Source: JBLMZW01 sp050259035 (GTDB lineage: Bacteria > Bacillota > Syntrophomonadia > Syntrophomonadales > DTU052). From it: a stretch of 5,017 nucleotides of DNA. Shown one piece after another: positions 1 through 5,017 of this stretch; the stretch's first letter is position 1; each line of letters opens with the position of its first letter. Position numbers and translations under genes: made by a program. The stretch spans positions 1 to 5,017 of the forward strand of contig JBLMZW010000228.1 in assembly GCA_050259035.1 (NCBI GenBank). The letters are read 5' to 3'. The notes below the pieces were generated by a model that was not told where the DNA came from, ran no database searches, and worked only from the letters and a program-made list of their open reading frames with translations.

Positions 1-173
1 TCAGGATTATCCCGGGCAATTCCAAGTATTATAGATTCATCGTTAAATAAATGGTTGATTCTTGCCCACTTTTTCAATTCTTCCATTGTTTGAACATTGT
101 TAATTCCATAAGGGCCAACCTTCCTTATATAAGCGATCCGATATGATGGCATGTTTTCAATAATAATATCCAT
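1..173 (-). CDS. GyrI-like / effector-binding domain protein, N-terminal part (cut by left edge)
   Basis: The first 57 codons are visible. The translation begins MDIIIENMPSYRIAYIRKVG and continues with PYG, a predicted helix (about residues 28-40), then ILGIARDNP at residues 49-57. The pattern xxPxxRxAYIRxxGPYG followed by a helix and GIxxDNP is typical of the GyrI-like small-molecule-binding fold. That fold occurs in DNA gyrase inhibitor GyrI/SbmC, in BmrR-type effector domains and at the C-terminus of some AraC regulators. The start is well placed: an in-frame TAA lies just upstream and AAAGGAG precedes the ATG by 13 nt, a rather long gap. The domain therefore sits at the very N-terminus with no helix-turn-helix before it, which favours a stand-alone protein of about 150-160 residues. 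The role is inferred to be binding of a hydrophobic or cationic small molecule; the ligand cannot be told. It lies downstream of secF on the same strand but beyond a terminator, so it is probably transcribed separately. Confidence 0.8.
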   Translation of the reverse strand, partial: MDIIIENMPSYRIAYIRKVGPYGINNVQTMEELKKWARINHLFNDESIILGIARDNP

Positions 174-298
174 AATTGTTTGTTCGCTCCTTTAAAGAGA
201 AATTATCTTCTTCATTGCCAGGTTACTATGCTTTAAAATCGAAAGCAAAGCATTCTTTTAAAATTGTTAAAGTTAATAATAAAGGGTGTTGCGGGCAT
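174..298 (-). promoter_or_regulatory. Intergenic leader of the GyrI-like gene with a 7-bp inverted repeat
   Basis: This AT-rich spacer lies between the secDF terminator and the GyrI-like gene and should hold that gene's promoter. It contains a perfect inverted repeat, ATGCTTT (228-234) and AAAGCAT (247-253), around a 12-nt centre. A second, nested pairing is possible, GCTTT (230-234) with AAAGC (242-246). No -35/-10 pair is good enough to call. The repeat could be an operator or a weak 5' UTR hairpin. Confidence 0.35.
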
Positions 299-332
299 AA
301 AAGAGGGGGCAGGGCTATATGCCCTGCCCCTC
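299..332 (-). terminator. Rho-independent terminator of secD-secF
   Basis: A perfect 10-bp G+C-rich stem, GGGGCAGGGC (306-315) with GCCCTGCCCC (321-330), closes a 5-nt loop. Read on the minus strand it is followed by CTCTTTTAT, a short T-rich tail. It begins about a dozen bases after the secF stop codon. On the plus strand no T-tract follows the stem, so it acts in the minus direction only. It should end the secDF transcript and insulate the GyrI-like gene. Confidence 0.9.
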
Positions 333-341
333 CTTAGAACA

Positions 342-1202
342 TTAGTTAACTTCACGCATCTTCAAGTCATACCAGACGGGACTGGCCACAAAGATTGAGG
401 AGTAGCACCCGCTGATAACACCAATCAGTAAAGCTATAATAAAGGTCTTGATAGCTGGGCCTCCGAATATCAACAGAGCAATCAGGCAGATTACCACGGT
501 TAATACGGTGTTGATTGACCTGTTTAAAGTCTGCATGATGCTGCTGTCAACGATAGTCTCATATGATTCTTTACGCTTTAGGCTCATGTTCTCCCTGATG
601 CGGTCAAATACCACAATAGTATCCATCACAGAGTAGCCCACTACCGTTAATACCGCAGCAACAAAAGAACTGTCCACTTCCAATCTTAGTATCGAGAATA
701 TGCCCAAGATAACCAGAACATCATGCAGCAAAGCAATGATGGCTCCTACCCCGAATTTAAATTCGAAACGAATAGTAATATAGATTAAGGTTAGAGCGCA
801 GGCAATCAGTACCGAATAAACGGCCTTTGTAGTTAATTCCCTGCTGAAAGCGGGTCCTACCTTATCATTGCGAAGAACCTGAATCTGGCCGAACTCCTGC
901 TGCAGTGCTTTCTTTAACGAACTGCTTTCCTCCTGGGATAGGTCACGAGTTTTAATAAGTATCTCGTTCGGGCCGCTTTTCTGTATTTGAGCCTCCTTAT
1001 CAAGGTCAAATTGGGCCAGAACGTCTCTCACGTCTTTGGTCGGGACCATTCTATCGAATTTCACATCCATGACTGACCCGCCTTTGAAATCAATACCATA
1101 TTTAAGCGCGTCCCGACCCGGCCAGCACAGTGATACCAGGCCAGGAATGATTATTAAAAGTGAAAGTATATAGATGAACTTTCTTAAGGCGACAAAACGC
1201 AT
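342..1202 (-). CDS. secF: Protein translocase subunit SecF
   Basis: SecF pairs with SecD in the cytoplasmic membrane. The complex uses the proton (or sodium) motive force to help complete export of proteins through SecYEG. From the chosen start the protein is 286 residues, normal for a stand-alone SecF. A first membrane helix lies at about residues 10-27, followed by the conserved GIDFKGG at 36-42. An extracytoplasmic domain follows, then VGPAFSREL at 115-123 and five further hydrophobic helices from about 127 to the end. The signature VGYSVMDTIVVFDRIREN spans 188-205 and includes the membrane-embedded Asp194. The Asn usual before that Asp (SIND/SVND) is Met193 here. The frame opens further upstream (1247), but that would overlap secD. 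The ATG at 1202 has a strong AAGGAGG 8 nt upstream, which overlaps the secD TAA. The secD-secF gap is 13 bp, so translation is probably coupled. Confidence 0.96.
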   Translation of the reverse strand: MRFVALRKFIYILSLLIIIPGLVSLCWPGRDALKYGIDFKGGSVMDVKFDRMVPTKDVRDVLAQFDLDKEAQIQKSGPNEILIKTRDLSQEESSSLKKALQQEFGQIQVLRNDKVGPAFSRELTTKAVYSVLIACALTLIYITIRFEFKFGVGAIIALLHDVLVILGIFSILRLEVDSSFVAAVLTVVGYSVMDTIVVFDRIRENMSLKRKESYETIVDSSIMQTLNRSINTVLTVVICLIALLIFGGPAIKTFIIALLIGVISGCYSSIFVASPVWYDLKMREVN

Positions 1203-1210
1203 CTTGATCC

Positions 1211-1218
1211 CCTCCTTA
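1211..1218 (-). promoter_or_regulatory. secF ribosome binding site fused to secD stop codon
   Basis: On the minus strand the bases read TAAGGAGG. The TAA is the secD stop and AAGGAGG is the Shine-Dalgarno for the secF ATG at 1202, 8 nt further on. This decides the secF start against the longer frame opening at 1247 and suggests that terminating secD ribosomes re-initiate on secF, keeping the two subunits balanced. Confidence 0.85.
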
Positions 1219-2436
1219 TATTCCGTAATGCCGGGGTTTAGTGACAAGATCGGCCAGCAGTTTCAGAACCGATTGGGAGAAAGTGATAGCGGTAAACAGG
1301 CTGGCGATAATACCTATCGTTAGTGTAACGGCGAAGCCCTTGATAGGACCGATGCCAAAATACATCAACACCAGTGCGGTTATTAAAGTAGTAACGTGTG
1401 AATCGATAATGGTTAAGAATGCCCGGCTAAATCCGGCGTCAATGGCTGCTTTTAAAGTTTTGCCGCTTCTTATTTCTTCTTTTATTCTTTCGAAGATAAT
1501 TATGTTGGAATCCACGGCCATGCCGATGGATAGTATAAACGCGGCTATGCCTGGCAGGGTGAGAGTTGCTCCCAGCAAGGCCATGGTACCTAAAACAAGC
1601 GTGCTGTACAGGATCAGGGAAATATTAGCTACTATCCCCGGCAGCCGGTAATAGCCGGCCATAAAGATTGCTACCGCCATAAGCCCGATAACACCGGCTT
1701 TTATGCCACCGGCCAGCGAGTCCGTGCCCAGGGTAGGGCCCACCGTCCGTTTTTCAACAATGTCTAAAGTTACGGGCAGGGCTCCGGATCTAAGCATTAT
1801 GGCAGTTTCCTCAGCTTCCTTTATGGTTTTGATACTGCCTCCGTGCAGCAGGGCCTGACCATTGGGAATCGGTTCCTCAATTCTGGAAGGGGGACCTTGT
1901 ATATCACCGTCAAGATAGATATACAGGTTTTTGCCCACATTTTCAGTGGTGAATTTGCTAAATTTAGCTGATCCTTCTTTATCAAACTCCAGTGCAATTC
2001 CGGGATCGCCGCTCTGGGGAATGAGTTCAGCCTGGGCATCCTTGAGGTTCGCCCCAGAAACAATCAAGCGTCCGTTCTGGTCACGGAATTCTAATTCGGC
2101 GGTTTTGCCGATTACGTCTGCGACATGATCGGGGTTTTTTAAGCCCGCCAAATCGACAATTACCCGACGATTACCCTGAGCCTGAATTATCGGATCGTCA
2201 ACTCCCCATTTATCGACCCGGCTGCGTAATACACTGATAGTTTTTTGGATGGTATCGGGGGTTACCTTCTGACCGGACTTTTCTTTAGTCTCCATTACTA
2301 CATGAAGTCCGCCATCGAGGTCCAATCCCAGATTTATATTATCTTTAATGGGGGTATAACTGAAACAAGCCAATAAAGCCACAGCCAAAATCACCAACAG
2401 CAGTTTTACCAGGCTGGGGACATTCAGTTTTTGCAT
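1216..2436 (-). CDS. secD: Protein translocase subunit SecD
   Basis: SecD is the partner of SecF in the membrane complex that couples the ion gradient to late steps of Sec-dependent export. At 406 residues it is a typical Gram-positive SecD without the long insert of the E. coli protein. The first membrane helix covers about residues 9-29, followed by the D1 motif LGLDLDGG at 36-43. The extracytoplasmic P1 domain includes RSRVDKWGVDDP (71-82) and IGKTAELEFRD (109-119). LRSGALPV (215-222) leads into the membrane domain. Five hydrophobic segments follow from about 245, with GMAVDSNIIIFERIKEE at 305-321. Asp309 there corresponds to the essential membrane aspartate of characterised SecDF. GPIKGFAVTL lies at 363-372. 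All core motifs are intact. The ATG is preceded by GGGAGG with a 7-nt gap. It leads the secDF operon; no yajC is visible upstream in this window. Confidence 0.97.
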   Translation of the reverse strand: MQKLNVPSLVKLLLVILAVALLACFSYTPIKDNINLGLDLDGGLHVVMETKEKSGQKVTPDTIQKTISVLRSRVDKWGVDDPIIQAQGNRRVIVDLAGLKNPDHVADVIGKTAELEFRDQNGRLIVSGANLKDAQAELIPQSGDPGIALEFDKEGSAKFSKFTTENVGKNLYIYLDGDIQGPPSRIEEPIPNGQALLHGGSIKTIKEAEETAIMLRSGALPVTLDIVEKRTVGPTLGTDSLAGGIKAGVIGLMAVAIFMAGYYRLPGIVANISLILYSTLVLGTMALLGATLTLPGIAAFILSIGMAVDSNIIIFERIKEEIRSGKTLKAAIDAGFSRAFLTIIDSHVTTLITALVLMYFGIGPIKGFAVTLTIGIIASLFTAITFSQSVLKLLADLVTKPRHYGI

Positions 2437-2602
2437 TGGTTTTCCTCCCTTTTAGATAAACCAAATGCCGTACAATCACTTGCTGATCAGCTAAAAGAGA
2501 CGAGCTCAAATCTGTCGTTCTGAGCACAGCGACGATGTGCAGCAACAATAAGATCACAGACCAGCACGATTATTGACATGTGGTTTTGTAATGGTTGTCA
2601 GG
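2437..2602. other. Intergenic spacer upstream of secD
   Basis: This 166-bp gap must contain the secDF promoter unless secDF is read from the upstream gene. I see no convincing -35/-10 pair. It holds a perfect 10-bp palindrome, GCTGATCAGC (2482-2491), and the repeat-like stretch listed separately. No terminator follows the upstream gene, so read-through into secD is possible. Confidence 0.4.
2512..2555. repeat. Possible eroded copy of a dispersed intergenic repeat
   Basis: The stretch contains TTCTGAGCACAGCGA (2518-2532), followed by a GATG and a later AAGATC. From memory, this resembles a short repeat family found between genes in many bacterial genomes, with a core near TTCTGAGCGnAGCGA followed by AGAATCT. 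The match is imperfect: CAC replaces CGn, and the 3' part has diverged. The copy stands alone, with no inverted partner visible nearby. No copy number can be judged from this window. Confidence 0.35.
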
Positions 2603-2992
2603 TTAGGCCAATGCGACTGAATTAGGGGCCCGGGGTTGAATTGAATGATAGATGTTTTGAAAGGTAGATTTCGGTACGACTGATTGGAACAGATAGGTCC
2701 ATTCTTTGTCGACCGTAAACGGGCTAAATCCAGATAAAAAAAGCTTATTTGAGGCTTCCCTCATCGGCTTTATGTAATTGTTGCCGGAGACAACGGGGAG
2801 TATCGCAAAGTTATGTATCTCTGATGCAAGATAATCCCGGCTCGGGCCCTGCATGGTTGCACGATGGGCAGCGGAAGGGCTTCCAGCCTGATATTGATTC
2901 TGGTGATTATTACTGGAAATCCCGAAGATATCGGCAGAAACACCAGATAAAAGGATAGATATTATTGTTAGTAACGATAACAGTTGTCTCAT
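2603..2992 (-). CDS. Small exported protein of unknown function
   Basis: I do not recognise this protein. From the chosen ATG it is 129 residues. The N-terminus MRQLLSLLTIISILLSGVSA is a good Sec signal peptide: a short basic start, a hydrophobic core at about residues 4-15, and a V-S-A cleavage site after residue 20. The mature part (about 109 residues) has no cysteine, so it is not a lipoprotein and has no disulfides. It starts Asn/Gln/Ser-rich (about 25-45), then shows mixed hydrophobic segments such as NFAILPVVSGNNYIKP and ends APNSVALA. No membrane helix is evident after the signal. The frame can begin six codons earlier at a GTG (3010), but that has no ribosome binding site. GGAG lies 10 nt before the ATG at 2992. 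It is on the same strand as secDF, 166 bp upstream. It could still be a chance frame; the signal peptide plus ribosome binding site is the main argument that it is real. Confidence 0.55.
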   Translation of the reverse strand: MRQLLSLLTIISILLSGVSADIFGISSNNHQNQYQAGSPSAAHRATMQGPSRDYLASEIHNFAILPVVSGNNYIKPMREASNKLFLSGFSPFTVDKEWTYLFQSVVPKSTFQNIYHSIQPRAPNSVALA

Positions 2993-3127
2993 TAAAGGCT
3001 TTCTCCACACACGGAATTATTTATCTTTGTAAATGTATATTAACATAGTATTTTAAAAGGAACTACAAGTGGTCCCTCCCGGGCCTTATTTGGCAGGGAA
3101 ATCATATCACTGGGTCCTCAGGATCAT

Positions 3128-3271
3128 TTGACCAAAGCCCGCATGATTATAGATCTAAAAATGTGTCACAATCCACAGCAGGTAAAGATTGACATCAAAG
3201 AGAATATTCATTCGATAACGATTGAACTAAATTCGAAGAAGATTCGAACAGCTTTTCAACGCCAGGGTTAG
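3128..3271 (+). CDS. Possible small gene or gene remnant, unknown
   Basis: A plus-strand frame is open from 3044 to a TAG at 3269-3271. Its last part reads LTKARMIIDLKMCHNPQQVK, then an alternating hydrophobic stretch (IDIKENIHSITIEL) and ends KKIRTAFQRQG. The alternation looks like a beta hairpin, and the composition is more protein-like than a random frame. There is no convincing start. An ATG at 3143 lacks a ribosome binding site. A TTG at 3128 has AGGA only 4 nt before it, and no ATG or GTG exists further up the frame. It may be a 42-47 residue protein, a remnant of a larger gene, or chance. No family is recognised. Confidence 0.25.
   Translation: MTKARMIIDLKMCHNPQQVKIDIKENIHSITIELNSKKIRTAFQRQG
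3210..3248. repeat. Three ATTCGA direct repeats at helical spacing
   Basis: ATTCGA begins at 3210, 3231 and 3242, steps of 21 and 11 bp, close to two turns and one turn of DNA. The last two copies are ATTCGAA, containing the palindrome TTCGAA. They lie 107-145 bp before the phosphoesterase start. Phased copies can be a binding array for a regulator. They also lie inside the possible small open frame, so they may just be codons. Confidence 0.35.
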
Positions 3272-3309
3272 TTAAGGAAACAGGCCCGAACCCGGAGAGG
3301 GAAAAACAG

Positions 3310-3324
3310 ACATATTTAATATGT
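3310..3324. promoter_or_regulatory. 15-bp palindrome before the phosphoesterase gene
   Basis: ACATAT (3310-3315) and ATATGT (3319-3324) form perfect 6-bp arms around TTA, 30 bp before the start codon. The position would suit an operator or a promoter element, but in AT-rich DNA such a palindrome may be chance. No clear -35/-10 pair is attached to it. Confidence 0.3.
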
Positions 3325-3354
3325 ATTAACGTACTTAAAAGGAGATGAGCCAGG

Positions 3355-4368
3355 ATGAACAAAAAAATGATCTGGGGATTTAGCGCGTTAATAATTCTTG
3401 TCCTTGTTCTAGTTGGGCTGATTAAGTTAGATGCAGTTAGTCCGGTCGGCAGTTTGAATCTACACAAAGAAGTCAAGCTCACGATTCTGGCGACCGCTGA
3501 TTTGCATGGGGACATCCCTGATCAACTTGTTCAGTACATTCAAGATAATAGAAAGAATGATAAGAACCTTATTCTGGTGGATGCCGGTGATTTCTTCGAT
3601 CAGCAAAACAGCCCGGTTATGCAGCAGTGGTTTAAAACATATATGAGAAACCCGGAACCTATCCAGAGAAGAGTACCTCCCGTTGTACATAAAATGGGGG
3701 AAATGGGCTACGACGCCGTGGTTCTCGGAAATCATGAGTTCGTAGCCAACGACAGAGCTTCCCTGGACCAGCTGATATTAGACTTTACTGATTGCGGTAT
3801 ACCGGTTTTGTCAGCCAACCTGTACGAGAAGGAAATTAACCCCTATACCGAGGATTACTATATTAATTATGTTAATCCTTTTATTATTAAAGAAATTGAA
3901 ACCGAACAGGGGACCTTAAAACTGGGTATTTTAGGCCTTACTATTAAGGAAGTAGGTGAATCCAGAGATGGGAAGTATGAACTAAAAGATATGCCGGGCT
4001 ATGGAGGGAGTCTCATATTAAAAGAAATGGTTCCAGATGCGACTGAAATGGCTTGGCTAATGAAGGCTAATGGCGCGGACGTCGTCATTGCTGTTGTCCA
4101 TTCTGGAGAAGAGCCGCTTAAACCCAGGTTTCCCGGAAATAAGATCAAGGAACTGGCATATCGGGCTAATGGAATTGATGCTATTGTGGCAGCACATACC
4201 CATGTCAATATCCCTGAACATGAATTCAAGAATAAGTCGGGAGAAACTGTGATTGTTACTCAGCCTGGCAAATGGGGAGAGTATTGTTCCAAAATTAATT
4301 TGATATTGATCAAAGAAAATGGTAAATGGAAGGTTAAAGATAAATCCGGCCTTACGCAAAAAATTTAA
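3355..4368 (+). CDS. Membrane-anchored metallophosphoesterase, UshA/5'-nucleotidase-type catalytic domain
   Basis: This is a two-metal calcineurin-like phosphoesterase of the exported 5'-nucleotidase / 2',3'-cyclic-nucleotide phosphodiesterase group. A hydrophobic helix at residues 6-23 after MNKK is a signal anchor or signal peptide without an obvious cleavage site, placing the enzyme outside the membrane. The metal-site motifs occur in order: DLH (Asp49, His51), GD (78-79), GNHE (125-128), His249 in VVHSGEE, and AHTH (280-283). The closing PGKWGEYCSKINL resembles the end of the catalytic domain. At 337 residues it ends there and lacks the C-terminal 5'-nucleotidase substrate-binding domain found in UshA, CpdB or YfkN. 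The final motif is AHTH where GHTH is usual. The likely role is hydrolysis of extracellular phosphate esters or nucleotides; the substrate is unknown. GGAG (3341-3344) lies 10 nt before the ATG. It is a single-gene unit closed by a terminator. Confidence 0.88.
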   Translation: MNKKMIWGFSALIILVLVLVGLIKLDAVSPVGSLNLHKEVKLTILATADLHGDIPDQLVQYIQDNRKNDKNLILVDAGDFFDQQNSPVMQQWFKTYMRNPEPIQRRVPPVVHKMGEMGYDAVVLGNHEFVANDRASLDQLILDFTDCGIPVLSANLYEKEINPYTEDYYINYVNPFIIKEIETEQGTLKLGILGLTIKEVGESRDGKYELKDMPGYGGSLILKEMVPDATEMAWLMKANGADVVIAVVHSGEEPLKPRFPGNKIKELAYRANGIDAIVAAHTHVNIPEHEFKNKSGETVIVTQPGKWGEYCSKINLILIKENGKWKVKDKSGLTQKI

Positions 4369-4419
4369 TAATGTTCTCTTTATACATATAACAAAAATCA
4401 GCAATAAAGCGATGATTTC

Positions 4420-4457
4420 AGGGGTATGGACTTTAGTTCAGAACCCCTTTTTATTTT
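4420..4457 (+). terminator. Rho-independent terminator after the phosphoesterase gene
   Basis: AGGGGT (4420-4425) pairs with ACCCCT (4443-4448). Inside it GGAC (4428-4431) pairs with GTTC (4436-4439, one G-U) around a TTTA loop. A T-tract, TTTTTATTTT (4448-4457), follows at once. It begins about 50 bp after the phosphoesterase stop and separates that gene from the TetR regulator. Confidence 0.85.
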
Positions 4458-4469
4458 GTAGAGGTAATC

Positions 4470-4498
4470 TTGACAAGGGTGAAATAATATAACAAAAT
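4470..4498 (+). promoter_or_regulatory. Candidate sigma-A-type promoter of the TetR-family gene
   Basis: A perfect -35 box, TTGACA (4470-4475), is followed after 17 bp by CAAAAT (4493-4498), a 4-of-6 match to the -10 consensus. The flanking DNA is AT-rich. Transcription would start at about 4505, inside the inverted repeat at 4501-4530, which suits repression by a bound regulator. Confidence 0.5.
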
Positions 4499-4500
4499 AA

Positions 4501-4530
4501 TTACACAGTGTTACTTAATACACAATGTAA
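4501..4530. promoter_or_regulatory. 30-bp inverted repeat, likely TetR-family operator
   Basis: The left arm TTACAcaGTGT (4501-4511) mirrors the right arm ACACaaTGTAA (4520-4530) around an 8-bp centre; lower-case bases are not paired. The 18 symmetric positions out of 30 form two blocks per half-site. Size, symmetry and place, just after the candidate -10 box and upstream of the regulator start, fit a TetR-family operator used for self-repression. This is inferred from layout only. Confidence 0.55.
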
Positions 4531-4568
4531 AAACATGTGACGTTCATTCAGTTAGGAGGAAGTATCAT

Positions 4569-5017
4569 ATGACCGAGAATAATGGAACGGAAGGCCGACA
4601 GGAGCGTAGGAAAAGGGAGCTCAGGGAGAAGATTATTAAAGTAGCCGTGGAATTGTTTGAAAAACAAGGCTTTTATAATACTACCATGGAGCAGATTGCT
4701 GAGGCTGCAGATGTGGCACGCAAAACGCTCTATAATTATTTCCCGGTCAAAGAAGCTATAGCTGATGTTTATCTTAGAGATATCTCCATGGGCTTGGCCC
4801 GGGAGAACCTGGAGTCTCTGCAAAAACTTCCTGATACCAAATCCCGGTTGTTGGCGGCCCTAAAACACACTTACGGCTGGGTCGAAAATAACCCGGAATT
4901 AACTGGCGTAGTATTAGGCTATCGGATGAAAGTTTCATGTGAAACGCCGGTCGACCAGCAGGTTAAAACCGGTACCCAGAGCGTTCTGGAGAATATCCTT
5001 ACCCAGGGCCAACAGAC
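4569..5017 (+). CDS. TetR/AcrR-family transcriptional regulator (C-terminus cut by right edge)
   Basis: The first 149 codons are visible and no stop is reached. After a charged N-terminal tail (residues 1-20) comes a classic TetR DNA-binding domain at about 21-70. Helix 1 includes KVAVELFEKQGF, then YNTTMEQIAEAADVARKTLYNYFPVKEAI carries the helix-turn-helix, with the recognition helix at about 50-58 and the family hallmark YNYFPVKE. The remainder is the start of the all-helical ligand-binding domain, which is too variable to predict a ligand. Proteins of this family are usually dimeric repressors released by a small molecule, often controlling a neighbouring efflux or metabolic gene; any such gene must lie past the right edge. 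The start ATG has AGGAGG (4554-4559) 9 nt upstream. The inverted repeat at 4501-4530 suggests self-regulation. A full-length member would need roughly 40-60 more residues. Confidence 0.92.
   Translation, partial: MTENNGTEGRQERRKRELREKIIKVAVELFEKQGFYNTTMEQIAEAADVARKTLYNYFPVKEAIADVYLRDISMGLARENLESLQKLPDTKSRLLAALKHTYGWVENNPELTGVVLGYRMKVSCETPVDQQVKTGTQSVLENILTQGQQ

Larger units (their letters stand above)
2993..3354. other. Divergent intergenic region between exported protein and phosphoesterase
   Basis: This 362-bp region separates two divergently read genes and should hold both promoters. The part near the exported protein (about 3015-3058) is very AT-rich. A weak hairpin is possible at 3073-3099: TCCCT pairs with AGGGA and GCC with GGC, with a 5-nt bulge. 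A TTGACA at 3189-3194 is followed 19 bp later by GATAAC, a poor promoter candidate on the plus strand because the spacing is long. The region also contains a short open frame, ATTCGA repeats and a palindrome, each listed separately. I found no tRNA-like or recognised riboswitch fold. Confidence 0.4.

Noticed and set aside
1203..1247. N-terminal extension of SecF by 15 residues
   Set aside because: It would overlap the secD end and has no ribosome binding site, whereas the ATG at 1202 has AAGGAGG at ideal spacing and gives the normal SecF N-terminus.
1241..1651. 136-codon plus-strand frame inside secD
   Set aside because: It is antisense to well-conserved SecD sequence, matches no family and has no ribosome binding site; a shadow frame.
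2345..2557. 70-codon minus-strand frame overlapping the secD start
   Set aside because: It runs out of frame through the secD start, begins at a non-ATG codon inside repeat-like DNA and has no recognisable product.
2749..2958. 69-codon plus-strand frame opposite the exported protein
   Set aside because: Arg/Cys-rich low-quality translation with no ribosome binding site; the opposite frame has a signal peptide and ribosome binding site.
2993..3010. GTG start six codons upstream for the exported protein
   Set aside because: No ribosome binding site precedes the GTG; the ATG at 2992 has GGAG 10 nt upstream and gives a cleaner signal peptide.
3060..3100. T-box or other riboswitch in the divergent intergenic region
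   Set aside because: AAGTGGTCCC only loosely resembles the T-box sequence, there is no antiterminator/terminator pair, and the next gene is not an aminoacyl-tRNA synthetase or amino-acid gene.
4057..4404. 115-codon minus-strand frame opposite the phosphoesterase gene
   Set aside because: It is antisense to the motif-bearing C-terminal half of the phosphoesterase and has no family features.
1..5017. CRISPR array, insertion sequence or phage genes
   Set aside because: No regularly spaced repeats, transposase, integrase or phage protein was seen on either strand.

Overview
The window looks like chromosomal DNA from a Gram-positive, probably clostridial (Bacillota) bacterium. The grounds are strong purine-rich ribosome binding sites, modest G+C, separate secD and secF genes of Firmicutes-like length, and a short-loop hairpin plus T-tract terminator. 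The clade is an inference from these features; no rRNA or other marker gene is present.

The left half is on the minus strand. Reading in the direction of transcription, it holds a small exported protein of unknown function (2603-2992), then secD (1216-2436), secF (342-1202), a rho-independent terminator (about 299-332), and the first 57 codons of a GyrI-like/effector-binding-domain protein that runs off the left edge (1-173). secD and secF form a tight pair: the secF ribosome binding site includes the secD stop codon. They encode the two halves of the SecDF membrane complex, which uses the proton or sodium gradient to help pull proteins out of SecYEG. yajC, often next to secD, is not visible.

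The right half is on the plus strand. It holds a membrane-anchored metallophosphoesterase of the UshA/5'-nucleotidase type that has only the catalytic domain (3355-4368). A clear terminator follows (4420-4457), then a promoter/operator region with a 30-bp inverted repeat (4501-4530) and a TetR-family regulator cut by the right edge (4569-5017).

The central intergenic region (2993-3354) separates the two divergent halves. It contains a short open frame with protein-like character but no good start (a possible small gene or gene remnant), three ATTCGA repeats spaced at about helical-turn intervals, and a small palindrome just before the phosphoesterase gene. The gap between secD and the exported protein (2437-2602) carries what looks like an eroded copy of a dispersed intergenic repeat.

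No convincing new multi-gene system is visible. The less explained items are the exported protein upstream of secD, the central intergenic region, and the TetR operator, whose regulated partner probably lies beyond the right edge.
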